A stretch of 64,000 nt of DNA from the NCBI GenBank assembly GCA_023389155.1, contig JAEWEV010000025.1:186001-250000 (forward strand), given 5' to 3'. This DNA is from Pseudomonadota bacterium. Its GTDB lineage: Bacteria; Pseudomonadota; Gammaproteobacteria; Burkholderiales; Burkholderiaceae_B. Under the pieces are notes generated by a model. The model made no database searches. It was not told where the DNA came from and saw only the letters and a list, made by a program, of their open reading frames with translations. Positions 16,717 through 25,136 of this stretch are shown here, one piece after another (positions within the stretch are counted from its first letter, which is position 1; every line of letters starts with the position of its first letter). The position numbers and the translations under genes are program-made.

Positions 16717-16869
16717 ATGAATGCAGCATACCAGCAAGTCCATATCAGCCTGATCCGAAAGGCAGTCCATAACTACAAAGTAGCGCGCTCCTGTGGTCAA
16801 AAGAACGTAGCTAAGGGCTATATGCTTCAGGTGCGCGATTTAATCCGTACCTTCAGGGCGGGCGTGTAA
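16717..16869 (+). CDS. Possible 50-residue basic protein
   Basis: ATG preceded by GGAGAA at six bases opens a 50-codon frame (MNAAYQQVHISLIRKAVHNY at the start, MLQVRDLIRTFRAGV at the end). The product is strongly basic, with one Cys, no signal peptide and probably two amphipathic helices. I know no match. The good ribosome-binding site and the isolated position in a spacer otherwise without genes argue for a real gene; its shortness argues against certainty. Confidence 0.5.
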   Translation: MNAAYQQVHISLIRKAVHNYKVARSCGQKNVAKGYMLQVRDLIRTFRAGV

Positions 16870-17231
16870 GGCCTCTGCCATTCAAAATAAAGGGCGCGGT
16901 ACTCCTAACGTGCGCTCGCAGTACTGCTGTCGCTATTCACCCGCACTTGCGCTCCCCCCGCCTGCGCTTTCCTGCATGATTTGCCCGCCAGATTTCTTCC
17001 CCCTTCACACGCTTTCCCCCACTTTTTTGTCATCCCCTTTTTTATACGTATTTTCCCGGTTTCAGATCGCGGTCTAGCCGGCGCCGTTTTGCGCTCGCCG
17101 ATGGTCACCTGGATTCAGGCCTGCCACTCGTGGGCGAATGCGCGTGCATCATCCGCACTCAACTATAATGCCGATGGGAGCAACACTGTCCTGCCAATAA
17201 ATGACAAATGAGAAATGACAATTGAATAACC
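16870..17231. other. Intergenic region before thioesterase gene
   Basis: 362 bases with long C/T-rich tracts (16930-17050). TATAAT at 17164-17169 is a likely -10 for the thioesterase gene; its -35 is weak. Nothing else recognisable. Confidence 0.4.
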
Positions 17232-17660
17232 ATGGACACAATTTACGAACGAATCAGCACAAGCTTTAACAAGCAGGGTTTGATGGATACTCTGGGTGCC
17301 CGCCTCTGTCGGGTTAACGATGGTGAAGTGCACATCGTGCTGCCGTTTTCCCAACATCTGTCACAGCAACATGGCTACCTGCACGCAGGCGCGGTCACCA
17401 GCATTGTCGACAGCGCTTGCGGCTATGCCGCCCTGACACGCGCGCCCGCCGGCTTTGAAGTCGTTACCGCAGAATTCAAAATCAATCTCATGCGTCCCGC
17501 AGTTGGAGATAACTTTATCGCAATCGGTAAAGTGCAAAATGCGGGCAAGGTGCTGACTGTTTGCACAGGCGAGGTACATAAGCTGGAGAAGGATGGAACG
17601 CCCGGCAAAACCATTGCACTGATACAGGCCACTATCGTAAATGTTCGCGTTGATGGCTGA
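17232..17660 (+). CDS. PaaI-family hotdog thioesterase
   Basis: 142 residues, single hotdog domain. The catalytic region HGYLHAGAVTSIVDSACGYAAL (H47, G48, H51, G53, D60) is that of PaaI-like acyl-CoA thioesterases, which hydrolyse aromatic or short/medium acyl-CoAs in the cytoplasm. It is followed after 18 bases by an alpha/beta hydrolase, so the two may share a transcript. The substrate is not defined. Confidence 0.88.
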   Translation: MDTIYERISTSFNKQGLMDTLGARLCRVNDGEVHIVLPFSQHLSQQHGYLHAGAVTSIVDSACGYAALTRAPAGFEVVTAEFKINLMRPAVGDNFIAIGKVQNAGKVLTVCTGEVHKLEKDGTPGKTIALIQATIVNVRVDG

Positions 17661-17678
17661 CATGATCGATAGGTGAAC

Positions 17679-18614
17679 ATGGCAGCCATCATTCAAATCC
17701 CCGCTGCAGACGGCTACCTGCTTCACGGCAATCTGTGGAGTCATCCCCAATCACTGCAATCGCGTCCGGTAATCATCATCAACTGCGCTACCTCGGTGCC
17801 GAGCCGTTACTATCAGCCGTTTGCAGAAGCACTGTACGCACATGACTTTACCGTACTGACCTACGACTACCGCGGTATTGGACAGTCCAGGTACGGTTCA
17901 TTGCGTTTGCTTTCTGCCGGATGGCTGGATTGGGGGCAATTGGATTTTGAGGCTGTACTGAAATACGTTCACTCCCATTTTTCCGGCCGACCAATATACG
18001 TGGTGGGCCACTCGGTCGGCGGATTCGTTATTGGCCTGGCGCCGTCCTCTCACCTGATCAGCAGGATCTTCACGATGGGGGCACAATACGCGTTCTGGCG
18101 AGACTATGATCCGCAATCACGAATGAAAATGTTCCTGCAATGGCATATCGCGATGCCATTCATTGCGCGCGCAATGGGATTTGTTCCAGCCCGGCGTCTG
18201 GGCTGGATGGAGGACACCCCCAAAGGCGTCGCACTGGACTGGTCAGGCATGGGTCCGCGTTTCGAACACTGCCTTGGTCGTGACTCCCCAAAAACAGCAG
18301 TGCCTGCGGATGAGCTGCTGCGGCGCTTTCAACAGGTCACGGCTACTATCCTGGCACTCGGAGTTGACGATGACGCTTTCGGCACCCCAACTGCCCTGAA
18401 CCGCCTGCTCAATTATTACACAGGAAGCGAACGACACCACCTGCGAATCTCCCCGGCATCTGTTCAACAAACGGCAATCGGACATTTCGCTTTTTTCAAC
18501 AAACGATTTCGCGATTCTTTGTGGCCGATTGCCATCGACTGGTTGCTTGCGCCTGATACCACGACAGCAGTACCTCGCGGCTCAATCACTCAATTGTCCA
18601 GTGGCAACACCTGA
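17679..18614 (+). CDS. Alpha/beta hydrolase
   Basis: 311 residues. The nucleophile elbow GHSVGG is at residues 110-115 (Ser112), and YDYRGIGQS (62-70) is the typical strand 4 turn. Several features, such as the SLRLLSAGWLDWGQLDFEAVL segment, recall the serine hydrolases of COG4757. The C-terminal catalytic His would be near GHFAFF (about residue 268). Substrate unknown. AGGTG before the ATG at 17679 favours it over the GTG at 17673. Confidence 0.82.
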   Translation: MAAIIQIPAADGYLLHGNLWSHPQSLQSRPVIIINCATSVPSRYYQPFAEALYAHDFTVLTYDYRGIGQSRYGSLRLLSAGWLDWGQLDFEAVLKYVHSHFSGRPIYVVGHSVGGFVIGLAPSSHLISRIFTMGAQYAFWRDYDPQSRMKMFLQWHIAMPFIARAMGFVPARRLGWMEDTPKGVALDWSGMGPRFEHCLGRDSPKTAVPADELLRRFQQVTATILALGVDDDAFGTPTALNRLLNYYTGSERHHLRISPASVQQTAIGHFAFFNKRFRDSLWPIAIDWLLAPDTTTAVPRGSITQLSSGNT

Positions 18615-18761
18615 GTTGTTTTCTATTCACACCCGGGAAGGAAACTAAAAAGGTTTTTACGATTTTGTATTAAAGCCACGCCTGAATATTTCATTCCACA
18701 GTGGGTTGTTTCAAATGGACACGGACGTTTACAGGCGCGGCATGGTCGCAATGGTATAAAA

Positions 18762-18790
18762 ATTCCAGGAGCAGGCGCAATGCCTGGAAT
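18762..18790 (+). promoter_or_regulatory. Leader hairpin of MliC-like gene
   Basis: ATTCCAGG and CCTGGAAT form an 8-bp stem with a 13-base loop, directly after a TATAAA (18755-18760) and just before the ribosome-binding site AAAAGGA. It could modulate translation or act as an operator; no T-run follows. Confidence 0.35.
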
Positions 18791-18805
18791 CGAAAAGGAC
18801 TATTG

Positions 18806-19225
18806 ATGACTTATAAACTCACAACCCTGTCGGGCTTGGTATTATGTGCAGGCCTGGCGGCATGCTCTACCTCAACTGAAATCGGCAAGGACCTGTCACA
18901 ACAAACTGTAGAATACAGCTGCGGCCAGGGAAGTACCCAGCCTCTCAGCGTTCAATACACGTTCCAGGGTGAGGAGCCGCAAACTGCCAGAGTGGTCTAC
19001 GCTAACCAGGCGGTAGAACTCACACGCGCCACCAGCAGTGGCTCCGATATGGTAGGCAATACGTTCCGTGGAAACGGATATACTTGGACTACCGATAAAT
19101 TCACACGTGACGATGCAGGCTCGGTCGATGGCAAAATGCTGACCCAGGAAGTACAGCAGAACGCTAGCGGTCAACCCTCTACTGTGAGCAATGTGATCGT
19201 CAAAGACTGCAAGGTCGGAGGCTGA
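18806..19225 (+). CDS. MliC-like lipoprotein (lysozyme inhibitor family)
   Basis: 139 residues. Lipoprotein signal with lipobox LAAC (Cys20). The mature part resembles the MliC/C-type lysozyme inhibitor domain: YSCGQG near residue 37, an alternating strand region with ARVVYANQAVELTRA, then GNGYTWTTDKF. Cys39 and Cys135 could form the disulfide seen in that family. An outer-membrane lipoprotein that protects peptidoglycan from lysozyme is the best guess; the match is by pattern and not strong. AAGGA precedes the ATG at 18806. Confidence 0.65.
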   Translation: MTYKLTTLSGLVLCAGLAACSTSTEIGKDLSQQTVEYSCGQGSTQPLSVQYTFQGEEPQTARVVYANQAVELTRATSSGSDMVGNTFRGNGYTWTTDKFTRDDAGSVDGKMLTQEVQQNASGQPSTVSNVIVKDCKVGG

Positions 19226-19302
19226 CCGTAACGGTCATACCTTTGTGGCAGGTAATGTCCGGCACGCATATTGCCCGTCGCACCCCGCGACGCTTCAGAC
19301 AA

Positions 19303-19337
19303 CAAAAAACCCCGCTATTCATTGAATTTGCGGGGTT
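19303..19337 (-). terminator. Intrinsic terminator after tRNA-Val
   Basis: AACCCCGC (19308-19315) pairs with GCGGGGTT (19330-19337) around a 14-base loop. On the minus strand the stem is followed by TTTTTTGTT. It ends the tRNA transcript and might also act on the convergent MliC-like gene. Confidence 0.75.
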
Positions 19338-19345
19338 ATGCAATT

Positions 19346-19375
19346 TTTAAAACTGATTTTCAGATCAGTTTTAAA
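19346..19375. repeat. 12-bp inverted repeat
   Basis: TTTAAAACTGAT and ATCAGTTTTAAA, perfect arms with a 6-base loop, placed between the terminator and the tandem repeats in the trailer of tRNA-Val. Confidence 0.8.
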
Positions 19376-19430
19376 GATATTTACCTGATTGGATATTTAC
19401 CTAATTGGATATTACCTAATTGGATATTTA
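19376..19430. repeat. Short tandem repeat, unit GATATTTACCTAATTG
   Basis: Three copies of a 15-16-base unit (19376-19391, 19392-19407, 19408-19422) plus a partial fourth that ends next to the tRNA. Copy 1 has CTGATTG for CTAATTG and copy 3 lacks one T. It lies in the 3' trailer of tRNA-Val. Confidence 0.85.
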
Positions 19431-19432
19431 AC

Positions 19433-19509
19433 TGGTAGGCAGTACTGGATTCGAACCAGCGACCTCTACGATGTCAACGTAGCGCTCTAACCAACTGAGC
19501 TAACCGCCT
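19433..19509 (-). tRNA. tRNA-Val (anticodon GAC)
   Basis: 77 bases that fold into a full cloverleaf: acceptor AGGCGGT/ACTGCCT, D-arm GCTC/GAGC, anticodon stem CTACG/CGTAG with loop TTGACAT, T-arm GCTGG/CCAGT with TTCGAAT loop, discriminator A and encoded CCA. Anticodon GAC reads GUC and GUU valine codons. Confidence 0.97.
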
Positions 19510-19595
19510 TTAGGAAAGAAGAGAATTCTACCATTGTATTACGTGGTATGTCCATATCTTCGGACAGGAGTGACGATAAATTTTTCAGAATTGTC

Positions 19596-19763
19596 TCAAT
19601 CCCGCGATATTCGTCGGGATTGGTAGCCGACGCCGGTATCTACAGTGCCGTAGATCTGAACACCGCTGCGAGAGTTGGTATCACCTGACGCACCGCCAGA
19701 CGCACATCCACTCAATACGCCTATGCCCAGAAACAGGCTGAGGGCAAATACAGTCGCTTTCAT
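19596..19763 (-). CDS. Small lipoprotein with porin-strand-like tail
   Basis: 55 residues, too short for usual ORF calling. Lipoprotein signal MKATVFALSLFLGIGVLSGC with lipobox LSGC (Cys20), a Gly/Ser linker, then GVQIYGTVDTGVGYQ (34-48), which closely resembles the first beta strand of trimeric porins of Burkholderiales, and a basic end (SRRISRD). AAGGAA lies seven bases before the ATG. It is positioned 68 bases downstream of uvrD. It may be an outer-membrane lipopeptide that touches porins or the BAM machinery; that is inference. Confidence 0.7.
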   Translation of the reverse strand: MKATVFALSLFLGIGVLSGCASGGASGDTNSRSGVQIYGTVDTGVGYQSRRISRD

Positions 19764-19831
19764 GGTAATTTCCTTATTATTTGGTCGTGGACAACCCTGG
19801 CTGGCTATACAGCGCCACCGTGCCGCCGTGT

Positions 19832-22096
19832 TTATGCAGCGATGATGTCCAGTTTGGCAACAGCCAGTGCCAGCGTTTTTGCGCCTGCATCACGGAACAC
19901 GATTTCCGCCTGCGCATCGGCGCCCTGGCCACTCAGTTTGATAATCGTACCATCACCGAAGCGTGCGTGGCGTACACCCTGTCCTATTCGATATTCTTTG
20001 CCGCTGACACTGACGCCCGAACTGATACTGCGCGGTGCACGCGGTTCGATGCGTCCTGTAGAAGGCCTTGCGTGGGCATCCACATGCAGGCGCATTCCCC
20101 AGGATGGCTCAACCTGTTCCCGGGCGCGCGGCGTCAGCCACTTCAGATGGTCTTCCGGAAGCTCGTCCAGAAAACGTGAGCGCATGGAATACCGGGTCTG
20201 TCCGTGCAGCATGCGGGCATGGGCCAGGCTTAGCGTCAATCGCTCCTTGGCGCGTGTGATGGCCACATACATCAGTCGTCGTTCTTCTTCCAGACCGTCT
20301 TCTGCCATCATGCTGTTTTCATGAGGGAACAGTCCCTCTTCGACGCCAGTGATAAAGACCGAGTCAAATTCCAGACCCTTGGCCGCATGGATGGTCATGA
20401 GCTGGACCGCATCTTCGCCAGCCTGAGCCTGATTGTCCCCGGCCTCCAGCGAGGCATGCGACAGGAATAACGACAATGGCGTGGTCAGCTCCTGGGCAAA
20501 TGGCGCTTCAGGGTCATCGGGCGCTACCGACCGCTCCACCTGCGCCAGCGCTGATTTGCCTTCCAGATTTTCTTCGGCACAGAATGCCGTTGCTGCATTG
20601 ATAAGCTCGCCCAGATTCTCCAGACGCTCTGCTCCTTCACGTTCAGCTTCATAATGCGCATTCAGCCCTGACACATCACTCACATGCCTAATTAGGTCTG
20701 GCAAGGTTAATGCCTGTGCTTCTTCACGCAGCGTTTCAATCAGTCTGGCAAAGGCGACCAGTTTGGTGCCACTGCGGCCTGACACCGCGCCTACAGCGTG
20801 AATCAGATTACAGCCAATCTGGCGCGCTGAATCCGTCAGATTTTCCAGCGTTCTGGCACCGATGCCCCGCGTGGGAAAATTGACTACGCGCATAAATGAG
20901 GTGTCATCGTCACCGCTGGCGACCAGCCTCAGATAGGCCAGGACGTGCTTGATTTCCTGGCGCTCGAAAAAGCGCAGTCCGCCATATACCTTGTAAGGAA
21001 TGTGGGCCGAAAAGAGTGCGTGCTCGATTGGGCGCGATTGCGCATTGCTCCGATACAGCACCGCAATTTCGCTGCGCATGCGACCTTCATTGATCTGGGC
21101 GCGAATCTCGTCCACCACCCATTGCGCTTCCAGCAGATCGGTGGGCTGTTCAACCACACGCAGCAATTCGCCCTCGCCCCTGTCGGTCCAAAGGTTCTTG
21201 CCGAGGCGTTCCGTATTGTGTTCAATCAACGCATTGGCCGCATCCAGGATATGACCGAAAGACCGGTAGTTCTGCTCAAGGCGAATAATATTGTTGCCTG
21301 CATAATCGCGCTCGAATGCAGACATGTTGCCCACATTGGCGCCGCGAAATGCATAGATGGACTGATCATCGTCACCCACGGCAAACAGCGACGCGTTGGC
21401 CCCTGCCAGCAGGCAAAGCCATTTATACTGCAGCGTGTTGGTATCCTGGAATTCGTCGACGAGAATATAGCGGAACCGGCGCTGATAGTGTTCACGGACA
21501 AACGCATTGCGCGAAAGCAGCTCGTAGGCCCGAAGCAGCAGCTCGGCAAAATCGACAACGCCCTCGCGCTGGCATTGCTCCTGGTAGAGCTGATAGATTT
21601 CTGCAAGGCGTTTGCGATGCGCGTCCCATACTTCTACCGTCTCGGGCCGCTCGCCATTTTCCTTGGCGTTATTGATGAAACGCTGAACATCTTTGGGTGG
21701 GAATTTTTCGTCGTCAATATCATTGGCTTTGATCAGACGCTTGATGGCAGCCAGCTGATCAGCGATATCGAGGATCTGGAAATTTTGAGGCAGACCCGCA
21801 TCGCGATAGTGCGCGCGCAGCAGCCGGTTGCATAGACCGTGGAATGTTCCCACCCACATGCCACGCGTGTCAACCGGCAGCATGGCCGTGAGCCGCGTAA
21901 GCATTTCGCGTGCGGCCTTGTTGGTGAACGTGACGGCAAGCACTCCGTATGGACTGACTTTTCCATTCTGGATAAGCCAGGCCATACGGGTTGTCAGGAC
22001 TTTGGTTTTACCGCTACCTGCACCTGCAAGTACAAGCGTATGCTGCTCACTGGTGGTAACTGCCGCCAGCTGTTCCGGGTTCAACTGTCTTATCAT
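19832..22096 (-). CDS. uvrD: DNA helicase II, UvrD/PcrA type
   Basis: 754 residues, superfamily 1A helicase. Walker A AGAGSGKT is at 24-31, DEFQDTN marks motif II, GDDDQSIYAFRGA motif III, and VQLMTIHAAKGLEFD and YVAITRAKERL motifs V/VI. It moves 3' to 5' on single-stranded DNA in nucleotide excision and mismatch repair. The variable C-terminal tail ends with VRHARFGDGTIIKLSG, a Tudor-like segment known in UvrD/PcrA that contacts RNA polymerase. Its ATG overlaps the stop codon of the upstream desaturase gene by four bases. Confidence 0.95.
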   Translation of the reverse strand: MIRQLNPEQLAAVTTSEQHTLVLAGAGSGKTKVLTTRMAWLIQNGKVSPYGVLAVTFTNKAAREMLTRLTAMLPVDTRGMWVGTFHGLCNRLLRAHYRDAGLPQNFQILDIADQLAAIKRLIKANDIDDEKFPPKDVQRFINNAKENGERPETVEVWDAHRKRLAEIYQLYQEQCQREGVVDFAELLLRAYELLSRNAFVREHYQRRFRYILVDEFQDTNTLQYKWLCLLAGANASLFAVGDDDQSIYAFRGANVGNMSAFERDYAGNNIIRLEQNYRSFGHILDAANALIEHNTERLGKNLWTDRGEGELLRVVEQPTDLLEAQWVVDEIRAQINEGRMRSEIAVLYRSNAQSRPIEHALFSAHIPYKVYGGLRFFERQEIKHVLAYLRLVASGDDDTSFMRVVNFPTRGIGARTLENLTDSARQIGCNLIHAVGAVSGRSGTKLVAFARLIETLREEAQALTLPDLIRHVSDVSGLNAHYEAEREGAERLENLGELINAATAFCAEENLEGKSALAQVERSVAPDDPEAPFAQELTTPLSLFLSHASLEAGDNQAQAGEDAVQLMTIHAAKGLEFDSVFITGVEEGLFPHENSMMAEDGLEEERRLMYVAITRAKERLTLSLAHARMLHGQTRYSMRSRFLDELPEDHLKWLTPRAREQVEPSWGMRLHVDAHARPSTGRIEPRAPRSISSGVSVSGKEYRIGQGVRHARFGDGTIIKLSGQGADAQAEIVFRDAGAKTLALAVAKLDIIAA

Positions 22097-23295
22097 GCTG
22101 CATAGCGGCGCAGGCGGAGGGCAAACTGTTCAAGACTTTGAATGCCACTTTGCTGGGCATGCTGGCACCACTGCTGCAGGTCGTTCAGTAACTGCTCGCT
22201 GCTCGCGGTTGAACTTGTCCAGACGCGATATAGCTCTTCACGCATATGAACCAGTTTGGCCAGCATGATATTTTGTGAAAGCATATTGTCCAGTTCCTGC
22301 TTTTCTTCAGGATTCAGGGCCAGATCTGCCTGACCAAGACGGGATTCGACTTTTCTGAGCAGATCACGTTCCTGCGCGCTGGCGCCGGACTGTGTCAGGC
22401 GTTTGATTTCAGACTGTACAGACTGGCGCAGCATGCTGGCGTAACGGGCCATGATCTCATAACGGTGCGTAATCACACCCTGCAGCGTTTGTTCGGTGAC
22501 CGATTCGGATTTCTGACGAGCCAGTTTCAGCTTGGGTGCCACTTTCTTGACCTGGGCCAGCCGCAGTGTCTGCAGGATACGGATGTAACCCCAGCCGATA
22601 TCAAACTCGTACCATTTACTGGAAAACTTGGCAGACGTACCGTAGGCGTGGTGATTGTTGTGCAGCTCTTCACCACCAATAATGATCCCGATGGGAAACA
22701 GATTTGTGCTGGTGTCAGGGCTGGAGAAATTGCGATACCCGATGTAATGACCCAAGCCATTGACCACACCGGCTGCCCAGAAAGGAATCCAGGCCATTTG
22801 CACTGCCCATACAGTCAGACCGATAGCGCCAAACAGCAGCAGATCGATGGCCAGCATGGCGAAAATACCCAAGGTGGTGTGACGCGAATAGACGTTACGC
22901 TCAACCCAGTCGTTCGGCGTACCATGACTGAAACGCTTGATGGTTTCTTCGTTGGTGGCCTCTTCGCGATACAGCTCTGCCCCTTTCCACAGTACACGAT
23001 CAATACCATAGATCATGGGGGAATGGGGATCGCCTTCGCGCTCGCATTTGGCATGGTGCTTGCGGTGAATGGCAACCCATTCGCGGGTAACCATACCCGT
23101 AGTCATCCAGAGCCAGAAACGGAAAAAGTGAGAAACAACAGGATGCAGATCCAGTCCCCGGTGAGCCTGACTGCGGTGCAGGTAAATCGTTACCGCCGCA
23201 ATCGTAATATGCGTAAGCACAAGAGTGACAAGAATGATCTGCCACCAGCTGAGTTGCAAAATGCCACCGGCGATAAAGTCTAGAATTTTATCCAT
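22093..23295 (-). CDS. Acyl-CoA/fatty acid desaturase
   Basis: 400 residues. Membrane di-iron desaturase with three His boxes: HRSQAH (40-45), HRKHH (77-81) and HNNHH (212-216), and four hydrophobic helices. It should introduce a cis double bond (delta-9 type) into a saturated acyl chain and so adjust membrane fluidity. Residues from about 245 onward are a hydrophilic, helical extension of roughly 150 residues, with no His motif. AAGGGA precedes the ATG at 23295; an in-frame ATG at 23325 is less likely. It overlaps uvrD (ATGA). Confidence 0.88.
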   Translation of the reverse strand: MDKILDFIAGGILQLSWWQIILVTLVLTHITIAAVTIYLHRSQAHRGLDLHPVVSHFFRFWLWMTTGMVTREWVAIHRKHHAKCEREGDPHSPMIYGIDRVLWKGAELYREEATNEETIKRFSHGTPNDWVERNVYSRHTTLGIFAMLAIDLLLFGAIGLTVWAVQMAWIPFWAAGVVNGLGHYIGYRNFSSPDTSTNLFPIGIIIGGEELHNNHHAYGTSAKFSSKWYEFDIGWGYIRILQTLRLAQVKKVAPKLKLARQKSESVTEQTLQGVITHRYEIMARYASMLRQSVQSEIKRLTQSGASAQERDLLRKVESRLGQADLALNPEEKQELDNMLSQNIMLAKLVHMREELYRVWTSSTASSEQLLNDLQQWCQHAQQSGIQSLEQFALRLRRYAA

Positions 23296-23341
23296 ATTCC
23301 CTTTAAGGTCTCCTGAGATGCCCATTTCTTTGAGGGCAATG

Positions 23342-23377
23342 GCCCACTACGGTGGGCGGTGTGCCCTTAAGCGGGCA
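23342..23377 (-). promoter_or_regulatory. Two hairpins in desaturase 5' leader
   Basis: GCCCAC-CGTA-GTGGGC (23342-23357) and TGCCC-GCTTAA-GGGCA (23362-23377), both within the leader between the promoter and the start codon. Neither has a T-run, so they are not terminators. They may serve translation control, for instance by temperature. Confidence 0.5.
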
Positions 23378-23408
23378 GGATGCGATGCAATACCAAATCG
23401 CGCAAAGA

Positions 23409-23417
23409 ATTATAACA
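23409..23417 (-). promoter_or_regulatory. Extended -10 promoter of desaturase-uvrD operon
   Basis: TGTTATAAT on the minus strand, the TGnTATAAT form that works with a weak -35. The predicted start point near 23402 gives a 107-nt leader. Confidence 0.55.
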
Positions 23418-23694
23418 TCATGATTTATCTGAGAAAAAATTTATTTACATTTTTTCCTGATTTTGCGCAATACATGAGCAGAGTGTCATTATTCGGACAC
23501 AATTTTCTGTGCAAAATTCGATATATCTAATAGTAAATATAGCCGTATTTGCCCAAAGAAAGCGGCTTGCGCCCCTGTTTCATGTTGCACAAGGTTACCA
23601 ATGCACAAATTTTCACTGTTTGAACGATTTTAAGCGATCATCTGCGGAAATTGAGACCATTTTAGCAACAACGGGTTCGCAACGCGACAAGAAT

Positions 23695-25059
23695 TTACTT
23701 GTTTTTCTCCAGCACTGCAGCAAAGAAACCGTCAGTACCGTGAACATCGGGCCGCAGCTTCAGGTACGCGGTTTTCATGCCCAGATCCGGGCATCGATCG
23801 CCGAGTACCGTCTGCACATCCAGCAGGGTGAACTCGGGATGGGTGGTCAGAAACGCATCGATCTGTTCCTCGTTCTCCTGGGGCAGCACACTGCAGGTGG
23901 AGTAAACCAGACGTCCCCCGGGCGCCACACATCGCGCCGCGCTATTCAGAATACGCGCCTGCAACTCAGTCAACTCCTGGATGCTGGCCGGGGACTGACG
24001 CCACTTGAGGTCAGGATTGCGCCGCAAAGTACCCACACCGGTGCAGGGCGCATCGACCAGTACTTTGTCCGCCTTTCCCGCCAGACGTTTTACACGCGCG
24101 TCATTTTCGCTGGAAATCGCGATGGGAGTGACGTTAGACAGGCCGCTTCTGGCGATACGCGGTTTGGCCTTGGCCAGACGTGCGGCGGAGACATCGAACG
24201 CATAAAGACGACCGGCCGAGCGCATCAATGCCCCGAGCAGCAGCGTCTTGCCACCGGCGCCGGCACAGAAATCGATGACCATGTCGGTACGCTTCGGCCC
24301 CACCAGCAGCGCCAGCAACTGGCTGCCTTCGTCCTGCACTTCCAGCGAGCCGTTTTCAAACAATGTCCAGCGCTGTATGGCCGGTTTTCCGTTGAGCCGG
24401 ATCCCCCACGGAGAATACGGCGTGGGTTGTGGGTCGAAGTCGGCAACGGATGAGGCCCGCAACTCATTGAGCACCGTATCCCGGTCCGTTTTGAACGGAT
24501 TGATGCGCAAATCCAGCGGCGCACGGGTATTTAGCGCAGCAATGAGACTTTCGGATTCTTCCATGGCGCCAAGATAAGCGTAAAGCCAGTCAGGCAGACT
24601 GCCCCGGATTTCCGGGGCCAGCGACGCAGGATCAATCGTGTCCATACGCATTAACCAGCTCTTCTCTTCTTCAGACAGCTGGGCCGCAATCATGTCTTTG
24701 CCTACAACCGAAGCCAGTCCGAGGATGGCCAGGCGCTCCAGCGCCGGCCCTGTCCCGCTCTCGGCGTATTGCCGGTAGCGACGAAGATGCCGAAGCACAT
24801 CGAAAACGGCTTCAGCCACTTCATGCCGATCCCGGCCGCCAAGCGCCTTGTTGGCGCGAAACCAGGCTGACATCACGGCGTCCGCCGGGTGTTTCCACTT
24901 AAGCACTTCACTCAGCACATCGCGTATCTGACTCAGACGGACCGTATAAATGCCACGCTCACGTGCCTGACCTTTTTGTGGCCCACGCTGCGTGCGGCGG
25001 GTGAAGTCGGGCTTGACAGAACGGCGTCCCGTATCTTTTCTAGCTGATTTGATTGTCAT
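23695..25059 (-). CDS. RsmB/NOP-family rRNA (cytosine-C5) methyltransferase
   Basis: 454 residues. N-terminal basic tail and NusB-like helical region (about 40-150), then a Rossmann methyltransferase domain with SAM motif VIDFCAGAGGKT and the two family Cys: Cys339 in DAPCTGVGTLRRNPD and Cys389 in YSTCS, 50 residues apart as in RsmB. It methylates cytosine C5 in rRNA or tRNA. The N-terminus is longer than NusB-free relatives, but whether it is true RsmB (m5C967 of 16S rRNA) or a paralogue is not certain. Confidence 0.9.
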   Translation of the reverse strand: MTIKSARKDTGRRSVKPDFTRRTQRGPQKGQARERGIYTVRLSQIRDVLSEVLKWKHPADAVMSAWFRANKALGGRDRHEVAEAVFDVLRHLRRYRQYAESGTGPALERLAILGLASVVGKDMIAAQLSEEEKSWLMRMDTIDPASLAPEIRGSLPDWLYAYLGAMEESESLIAALNTRAPLDLRINPFKTDRDTVLNELRASSVADFDPQPTPYSPWGIRLNGKPAIQRWTLFENGSLEVQDEGSQLLALLVGPKRTDMVIDFCAGAGGKTLLLGALMRSAGRLYAFDVSAARLAKAKPRIARSGLSNVTPIAISSENDARVKRLAGKADKVLVDAPCTGVGTLRRNPDLKWRQSPASIQELTELQARILNSAARCVAPGGRLVYSTCSVLPQENEEQIDAFLTTHPEFTLLDVQTVLGDRCPDLGMKTAYLKLRPDVHGTDGFFAAVLEKNK

Positions 25060-25136
25060 AATTTTTGCCTGATTGAACGATATGTCAAATGTGGTATATC
25101 AAGGTTGAAATATCCTGGTAATACAGATGCGATATA

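Larger units (their letters stand above)
23296..23694. other. Desaturase leader and upstream spacer
   Basis: 399 bases. The left part is the presumed 107-nt leader of the desaturase with two hairpins; an extended -10 (TGTTATAAT) lies at 23409-23417. The part from 23420 to 23694 is AT-rich and holds nothing recognisable; the long plus-strand frame that starts at 23509 is antisense to the methyltransferase. Confidence 0.4.

Noticed and set aside
19376..19430. CRISPR array
   Set aside because: Units are 15-16 bases in direct contact with no spacers, and no cas genes occur.
19376..19509. tRNA-Val plus repeats as an integration (att) site
   Set aside because: The repeats do not copy the tRNA 3' end and no integrase or foreign block is nearby.
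20945..21835. 296-codon plus-strand ORF
   Set aside because: Antisense to uvrD, whose motifs are complete; an artefact of codon bias.
22465..23283. 272-codon plus-strand ORF
   Set aside because: Antisense to the desaturase with all three His boxes.
23509..24453. 314-codon plus-strand ORF
   Set aside because: Mostly antisense to the RsmB-type methyltransferase gene.
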